DNA from: Membranipora membranacea
Taxonomy: Eukaryota > Bryozoa > Gymnolaemata > Cheilostomatida > Membraniporidae
Direction of reading: 5' to 3'
Assembly: GCA_914767715.1 (NCBI GenBank)
Contig: OU612072.1
Location: 10,726,001 to 10,790,000, forward strand
DNA: 64,000 nucleotides
A program made the position numbers and the translations under genes. Each line of letters begins with the position of its first letter. Position 1 is the first letter of the stretch. The notes below the pieces were generated by a model. The model was not told the origin of the DNA, did not search any database, and worked only from the letters and a program-made list of their open reading frames with translations. Below, piece after piece: positions 56,770 to 64,000 of the stretch.

Positions 56770-59690
56770 GTCCTTGCTCTCTGTATGGCATCACAGCCCT
56801 CAACACAGTGAACAATAATATCCTCATGACAGGTAGGTACCATAGTAAATACCTTTCATACTGCGATTTATTTGGATACCCAACTAACCATATTGACTTC
56901 AAGCTGTTGATTGCATATGGCTAAGGAGCTATTGGTGACTGCATTTGGGAATATTCTAGCTTAAATTAAGCTGCAAAATGAAATCCCTCTCATGCCTTCT
57001 CTGGTGTTTACCTGATCATGATTGTATATTTTATATCTTATATAATATGCCTCTATAATATCAATACTACTACTATTAGGGCTTCTTTGAGGGAAGGATT
57101 TGGGATTTGAATGTGACACTTATTTTCGCTCAAATCAGAAGCACTGCCCAATCAACTCTTAAACATTTTTCTTGTAAGACAGTAATTTATTTTTGAAACA
57201 ACTCTGATAAACTTCACTAATTTTTAATTGACATTGTTTCCTCGATTAATCCTTGTTCGAAATGTAATAGTGTCAGGCCTTCTTGTGTATTTCGTAGGAT
57301 TAAAATACTTTATAATTATTGTTTGATGGGTATCCCTGGCCCTAACTTTGTTCATATCACTGGTTAAGGTGGGTTGATTCAAGTACCAGTAGATGAATTA
57401 TGCGACCTCATTTAATCCAACCGCTCAAAAACTATTACCCAGTCCAGCAAAAATTAAAAGCGGTAGTATTGAATTTGGATTGGAAATTGTAAATCAAATT
57501 TCTATCGCTATCTATTCTATTATTATCTTGCAAGGGTTAATGGAGAGTTTTTAACGACATTAACACAATTGATTGTTCTGATTGGTGCCCTGAGTTTGAA
57601 ACAATACCTGTATACAGGAAGAACATGTATGCTGATAAAATTTCTAATGTTTGGAGACATTCAATTTTTGATCCTAGATTCTTCTTCTGTAAAGAATTCT
57701 CTATGTTTAGCCGGATACAAGGACGGGATATGAGAAATTGGGCAAAGTGGGATAACTTCTAGTTCATTATTAGAACAAAATTGTATGAAAATGAGAAGAT
57801 AACTCTACAGCAACTTGAAGCCAAAATACTTTTAATGAACTGAGTTTAGATCTGAGTATTTGTCAAATGTTATTTTTAATGTGATGATAACCTCATTATG
57901 TAATGACAAGAAAACAGCTCATAATTAACACTTAAATGTTGCTATGATAATGCTATAAAAGAGCATTTGATTGTAACAATGTCATAGCATCACAGTTCTT
58001 CCATCATGACAACATTGTTTTATGATCATCTTATGAGGATTATTTTGTAACGCTGTGACAACCACATTATAACCAATGATCTCGCTAAAATCAAAAGGTA
58101 TCATAGTAATGTTTTTTCATAACACTGTCACAATATTCAGTGTATCCTCTTATCATAATGGTTACACATCTTCAGTACCATAATGATACGAGAGTGTTGT
58201 ATGGTCCTCTCAATTAAAAGCGTGACTGTAATGCTTTGTTATCAAAAAGGTCTGAAAATCATTTATTCTAAGGTTTGAGATGACACAAAAGGTTTGAAAA
58301 GAGCCAGCTCCCAATGCTGCATAGACATTTTCCATCTCCTCCCTCTCTCCCTTTTTCCTCCCTTTTTTCAGCTTCCTTCACCAAGAAGACTTTTTAAGCT
58401 TCTCGTTGCAAGAAAAACTACGTTTTGCTACCCCCCCAGTACATATACCTATATGTAATTGCCTATTAACATACTAGCTCTCCTCGTTCGTATAAAGTGC
58501 AACACTATAATTTATAAAATCAGGTAAAATTATGCATTTCATAATATGAACGCTCAAGTTTTGGCTTAAAATAAATGATAGCAAGGGCCAAATTACACCT
58601 TCACTGCGGGACGCGAAGAGTGGTACTCCGGGTCGGGAGTTCGTCCGCGGAGACCTCCTGATTTCTGGGTCTACCAACTTGTCATGTATGCGCATAGATG
58701 ACAACCAATGCCTAACTGATGAAAGCCATTAAAATAATCCCTAACAATAACAATTATTCACTAACAGTAACAGCTCTCAGTTCATTGTTAATTACTGAAA
58801 ATGTTACATAATTTTTTCTTGAGAAGCAGGGTTTGAATGAACATTTCTACACACATCTCAAGATAAACTGGGTCAAAAGCTTGTTTGCTAGCCAAAGAAG
58901 AAGTAAAGCTTAGATAATTCGCCATTTTGCCTTAAAAAAAAATGATCAACCTCAGCTTAGGCGAATCTCGATTTTTATTAGTATCATAGATTTTCAGATC
59001 GAGCAATGCTGTAGCAATTACCTATTAACAGTTTTTTATTTTGTATCAACTTATATTTCTGTTTTATGCTGCGATCCAATTTATCCTTACGATGTAGCCC
59101 GCAGCATTATTACAAACACAGTGTCACCGCACAAGTTGTATGTTTTGCATTATTTTATACCATACACTTGCTTTGATGTTTGATTTTTATGCAATAATTC
59201 CTATGTCATATTGTAATATGCTACCGGTATCTCAAGTTGTCAAATTTGATGTCAATTATGGACTGAGTACCTGTGCTTCCTGCTTCTTATAGACTCATTT
59301 CACTTCCTTAGGTATAGATTATTATTACTTACATACCAATTATCCTAACTTGGAGGAGTTACGCAAACTATGTAAGAGGGCGATAATTTTGTAAGTTAAT
59401 TGTGTATTTACATGTAGCATAACCACATTATGTTCATCTGTTCATTGTCCCATCGCATTGTTATTTAATGGTCATGTCACCAATGAACCTGAGAGGGGGT
59501 TGATTGATGTCACAGTGTTTCAATATGTAACGGCCGGAATTTATCGCCTACTGAATTTTATCGACTAATGACTTTGCTGATCACAAAAAAAATATCCTGC
59601 TTGTATTTTAAATAATTTTCTAAGGAATGTTCTTTCCAACGCATAAATGAATTGTTTTTAATTCACAGGGTACAACAACCAATAAAATGT
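56770..59690. other. No gene seen
   Basis: AT-rich. A GC-richer spot at about 58600-58690 contains GGACGAACTCCCGACC on the minus strand, faintly like a tRNA box B, but no box A was found. Otherwise nothing recognised. Confidence 0.4.
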
Positions 59691-59699
59691 TTGTTGCCG

Positions 59700-60920
59700 A
59701 CCCCCTCGATGTGTGTGCTATCTAGCCTAGCGTCTCTATACTAGTACACTATTAACTCTCAACGGATTAATTTCACCACGGTAAAGGATTGAAACAGTCA
59801 GTACTCCCAAGAAAATGGTAAGTCGCCTCTTATTATGTCAATAATCATTAATGTGATATGCTTGCCATTTTTTATGTGTAGTTTTTTTTATCTTCCTGTT
59901 GTTTTGAGTTGGGAAGAGATTGACCCTTGTTGCAAGCTGAGGGCGTTTTGCTGGATTGTAAAGTGCATGATCGTATTAAGCGTACTTTCATTGTATTGGC
60001 ACCTCTGCGTCAGTAACTGGATATAGCTAAAAATCTGGTAGCTTCTACTTTGAGCATTGGTTGACATGCTAGTAATACCCTTTATGAACTCAAGCAAGCT
60101 AATTGACTTCAGTTTTACAAGGGTCGGCTGTAGGAAGTTGAAGGGAGTAAGACTGTGTGTGTGTGTAAAAGATGCAAAAATTCATTGTCAAATTAATATT
60201 CTATTGTATTGTAGGGGCTCTGATACAGCAGTGTTATATCCAGAAGGAAATAGATATGAAGATAGCCGACGTACTGAGAGCTGCCCCTCACTAAACGGGT
60301 GGCAAAAAGTAAAAGGGAACTTTTTTGAAGGACTTGATATATGATAAGAATTCCCTCAATTGAATTTTTATTATCCTAAACATGTTTTGCATGCAAATGT
60401 TCTGGCAAGCACAATTAATTTCAAAGGATTGACTTCTGAGTTACCAATTGTTTTCTGATATTTTGTATTTGAGATTTAAATTCAACTTGGAGTTGTAGTG
60501 ACACTGACAAAGGGCAGACAGCTCAGTATTCACATAGTAAACCTATTCTCACATTGTCCCTAACCACGTAGAAATAGTTGCTGAAATTGTTTTGTAATTA
60601 TTTGCGGTATTCATAAAAACCATCGCTATAATCCATCAAATATGATATAGCTACGAATTTGAAGTGTAATTTATTGTGAATATATATCTAACATATCCTT
60701 TTTTTCTATTGTCTGTTACAGCTTCTGTCTAGCAGGGCACAAAGGAATCCCGAGATGACTGGATGACTCTGATGGATAGATGCTAGATTCCTTCCATTTT
60801 CCAAGAAAAAATTTTTTTATCTTCTTCCCTTATTTTCATAAGTTTTTGCACCAATTCTATCAGTTATTACAACATGTTTTGTTCTTGTTTTTGTGGATAT
60901 TAATAAAATGCAGAATTATT
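59700..60920 (+). other. Possible small spliced transcript
   Basis: A donor directly after an ATG (AAGAAAATG|GTAAGTCGCC at 59820), acceptor-like sites at about 60213 (TATTGTAG) and 60720 (TTTCTATTGTCTGTTACAG), and AATAAA at about 60903 form a plausible small gene. No frame linking the exons was convincing: phase 0 into the second exon stops at once. It could be non-coding or a small protein with unseen exons. Confidence 0.2.
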
Positions 60921-61839
60921 ACATGATGATTCGTAAATTTATCTTTCAAGATTTCATGATCTTATAAAGTTGCACACTACTTGTCTTTGATGCAGAGTTT
61001 GATAAGTTATAATTTTGATTAAATTCTTGACATATCAAAAATATGCGTGTAATAATTTGGCAATGTTGCCAAAATATTACCATGCCATATAAATAGGCTT
61101 CCTCATGAAGACGATACTGCACCATCATTCTTTAATGTTATTTCATAACATTTTTATAACATAGAAATCTGCTGTCACCTGCCGTTAATGTAACGTTATA
61201 AAATAATGCTCTCACGATGTCGGGTAACAACATTTGAAAGCTGTTAATCAGTAATATTTAAAATAACATGACCATAACGCTAAAACGTGTCCACAGTTTT
61301 GCAACTATAACATCACACAAAAACGCTCTGACGAGGAATCTTGAAGGTTATAGCAACCTTGTCATACTGGTATAGAAATGTTTGCCGTTTGCTGGGGATG
61401 GAACCCAAGAATGCCATCATTATCCATTAGAACAAAAAGCAATTTCAACCCATTTACAGTTGCGAATTGAAATAATTTGGACAAGTAAACTAACAAAATA
61501 TAAGTTTGGAGAGGGTGATCTCACCATTGAGCCGAAGGTGTGGCTTTCTTCTTATGGAGCATATTAAGGACAGTGTATATGTAATCTTCCTTCTATATGA
61601 CCACATGTGAGGGGCGGCTTGGTATAACGCAGAGCTTTTCCTCTTTCACATTCAACAAACTACCTTTAGTGCGAGAAATAATTGGAAGAAGACATTTCAT
61701 TGTATTTTCTGTTTAGATATCCAGGCCTGCTTTTTACGAAATCTAGACTAGGGAAACCTTGTCAGACAAATAATTTGGTTGACAACTTCACAGAAATACA
61801 ATTGTAGTACCGATTTTAATGACTGCTAATAATGAATTT

Positions 61840-62335
61840 TTACTAATAACAATAGGTAATTATTTACATAATTAAGATTGACAATGCCTGCTGATATTCT
61901 AAATACCTGGAGGCACACCCACTTCTGATGGGATTGACACTCTTGGAAGATAGCAACCTGTCAACAAGGAATATAATTTATGTACAACAGACCTGCATGA
62001 AAATAGAAAATTACAGTCTCAATAGCATCTTGTAAATTTGTTGTCTGAGAAAATGTATACATTGAGTGCTGTTAATACTTAGTAATAATGAAAGTGTAAA
62101 ATATAAGGTCATTCATGACAGAAATAATTATTTTGATGACTTTATACATATAACAATGGGCGAATTTTGACAATACTAAGATCAACAATGGAGGCAAAAC
62201 CTCTTCTGATGTGACTGACACTATCAAAAGATAGCAATATATCAAAAAGAAATGTGATTAATGTATCACTCAAGCATAACTCTAGAAATTTAAAGCTGTA
62301 TTCTAGCAGTGTCCTAATGTTTTGAAATAAGTATC
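61840..62335. repeat. Diverged tandem duplication
   Basis: 61849-62030 and 62143-62330 share order and words (AACAATRGG, CTTCTGATG-GA-TGACACT, AGATAGCAA, ATCAA) at low identity. An old duplication; no gene. Confidence 0.45.
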
Positions 62336-63180
62336 TAATTTACAGAGGTTTTGCTCTCTAGCACACTGAGAATACAAGGTAAATCGTGTAAATTTATTGA
62401 TCTGGTTTAGGTATTCTTCTAAAATTAGGCAGGTTTAAACACATCAGGAGATCAGGGACGTAGGAGTTACCCCCGACCCCCTGGCCTATCGGGGGTTGAA
62501 TTTACAACCCCAGATTTTCGGGGTTGAATAGATCTAGGATTTGGAGGGAGAATCTTGGGTTGAGAAATATGAAAATAAGCTCTGACTCACCACTAACTTT
62601 TGACCTTGACTTGGCCCAGTGGTTACTAGGGACGTTTTGTTCCAGTGTGCTTTTACAAAAATGTCAGACCAAAAAGTTTTTTTTGAACATGCTTCCTTAA
62701 AGTATGACCACCCATCCACAAGATTGCTTTATTGTTTGTTGAAGTGGCTTTCAGCCATGTCAGTCAAAGGTCATAGCTTTAAATTCATATTACTACGGGA
62801 CTTATCGTCCTTTTTTTATAAGCTTATTTATGCGTACAGTTTTTTGCAGGCAGCGGCACGCATTTTGTAGAATCCTGGCTATACTACTTCACAGTTCATT
62901 CATCAGATGAAGTAATAGGGTCATGTTGCAGTTTTTACCCTGTCAACATAAATTTCATTGTCTGGTTTTATGATGGGTTTTGACATATTGTCACTCACAA
63001 AAAATGCACATAAAAGTTACAATGAATGAGACTGATGTTATTTTAAAAATCTTAGAAGCGTTGTTTGAAATGAGAATCAAAAGTAGAGATCGCAATCATT
63101 ACCAGTTTTTCCTCGTCATTATGAAATCTCAAGAACATGATTCATGGTTTTAGTTAGAGTTTAGTATCAGTAATATATGT
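62336..63180. other. No gene seen
   Basis: Includes a small hairpin-prone G/C spot at about 62460-62530 (GGGGGTTGAATTTACAACCCC). No supported ORF. Confidence 0.4.
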
Positions 63181-63313
63181 ATTACCCGTTGCCAATGGCA
63201 TTATACGAATAGTCTCCTTCTTCGGTGTAGCTTAAAATAAAACTTTTTTTACTGAACAGCATTTTGATCCTTAGACCTACACAGATTCTGCTCACTGGTA
63301 GTGTGGTATAGAA
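63181..63313 (+). repeat. Copy of intron sequence from 8262-8385
   Basis: ACCCGTTGCCAATGGCATTATA to CTCACTGGTAGTGTGGTATA is repeated with few changes just after exon 4 of the 6.6-8.2 kb gene. The exon itself is not copied, so this is either a short repeat present at both places or a piece of a duplicated segment. Confidence 0.8.
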
Positions 63314-64000
63314 TACAGAAATACTATTTGATTAAGTTCAGTATAGCATTTCCATTGTCATTTGTGAATTGCTCCACTCCTTTGATAAAAGCAAATTGAA
63401 ATTTGTGTGAGACTGTACAAAATGGCATAGAATCTTCAAATATATAGGCTCTTTGCACTGCATTGCGCAACAATGCCGCAGCACTGATAGATAAAATAAA
63501 CACTGTAGTGAAAAAGTAAATTGCATTTTAAAATGAGTTAAATAATTAATTCAAACCTGCTCTAAGAGACACACTTTTAGATAATGTGATGAACTGAGGC
63601 TCCAAAAAAAACCACATCTCTGTGACTTACCATGTCGAAATGTGAGCCTGCCCAGACAGAAAATCATGAACTTGGAGATTTTTTGTCAGATTTTGATTTT
63701 TTTGCAGAAAAAATTAAATGAATAGTTAACTGACTGACTAAAAATCCAGTTGACCAATTGTGGTTATTCTGAATCAAAAACTGTAGGAAGGAGATAGCTT
63801 TTGGAAAATTAAGGAGGAGGTAACTACAACAGAGCATTTTTGGCTTTAAGTAGCTGAGTAGGATTAACTGATTCATAGCGTGCAACTCTCGGCACAAAGT
63901 CAAGAGTCGAACTGCATCTAGTTAATTTTATTTTCACAACAGGCATGGAACAGATTTGTGCTTGTCTAAAATAAGTATTTGATGAGGCATTATGGGAAAT
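63314..64000. other. No gene seen
   Basis: AT-rich sequence to the window edge. Minus-strand ORFs of 62 and 79 codons lack splice context or motif. Confidence 0.4.

Noticed and set aside
58600-58690. tRNA or SINE at a GC-rich spot
   Set aside because: Only a weak box-B-like word; no box A or cloverleaf.
60057-60344. 95-codon ORF ending SLNGWQKVKGNFFEGLDI
   Set aside because: Crosses an acceptor-like site and has low protein likeness; two competing frames are equally open.

Overview
The window is eukaryotic nuclear DNA, most likely from a marine or aquatic invertebrate metazoan. It is AT-rich, and its coding signal is split into short exons with GT-AG borders. It carries CR1/L2-type LINEs, TIR elements, MITEs and microsatellites. 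I could not name the species. There are no operons, bacterial signals or CRISPR arrays. All gene models are read by eye from splice signals and reading-frame phase, so boundaries are provisional.

Region by region: (1) 0-3 kb and 18.6-20.1 kb hold a family of very small genes for secreted cysteine-rich peptides. There are three clear paralogues: 334-444 (+), 2421-2299 (-) and 19824-19940 (+). An orphan signal-peptide exon lies at 2910-2836 (-). The genes share a splice acceptor context, signal peptide and 3'UTR, while the mature peptides differ except for a CxC-x5/6-C-x3-C framework. (2) 3-18 kb is a nest of long inverted repeats. The largest pair (about 5.02-6.21 kb against 16.08-17.22 kb) carries a GGGACA minisatellite in both arms and bounds a ~12 kb segment. 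Inside lie a phase-consistent four-exon gene of unknown function (6586-8245), a decayed LINE reverse transcriptase (12389-11040, minus) and a second, 2.1 kb inverted-repeat element (12374-14487). (3) 20-25.7 kb is mostly non-coding, with a (TG)n tract, a LINE tail remnant and two uncertain ORFs.

(4) 25.8-42.3 kb holds the main gene: a long multi-exon gene. Its 5' exons encode a Tudor-like fold. A run of eleven phase 1-1 exons follows, including five tandem 90-nt exons in a dimeric higher-order repeat. Then come two zinc-finger-like motifs and a tyrosine-recombinase (Crypton-like) catalytic region, and last a Myb/SANT-like tail. One frameshift lies in the large exon. (5) 45.5-50.9 kb holds a remnant of one LINE followed by a near full-length CR1/L2-type LINE whose two ORFs overlap at ATGTCTAG but carry several lesions. 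(6) 51-64 kb is gene-poor. It contains a 1.6 kb TIR element flanked by TTAA, a 256-bp hAT-like MITE, and a fragment that duplicates intron sequence from 8.3 kb.

The observations most worth following are the tiny peptide family, the amplified symmetric-exon array of the recombinase-like gene, and the giant inverted repeat that encloses a spliced gene.
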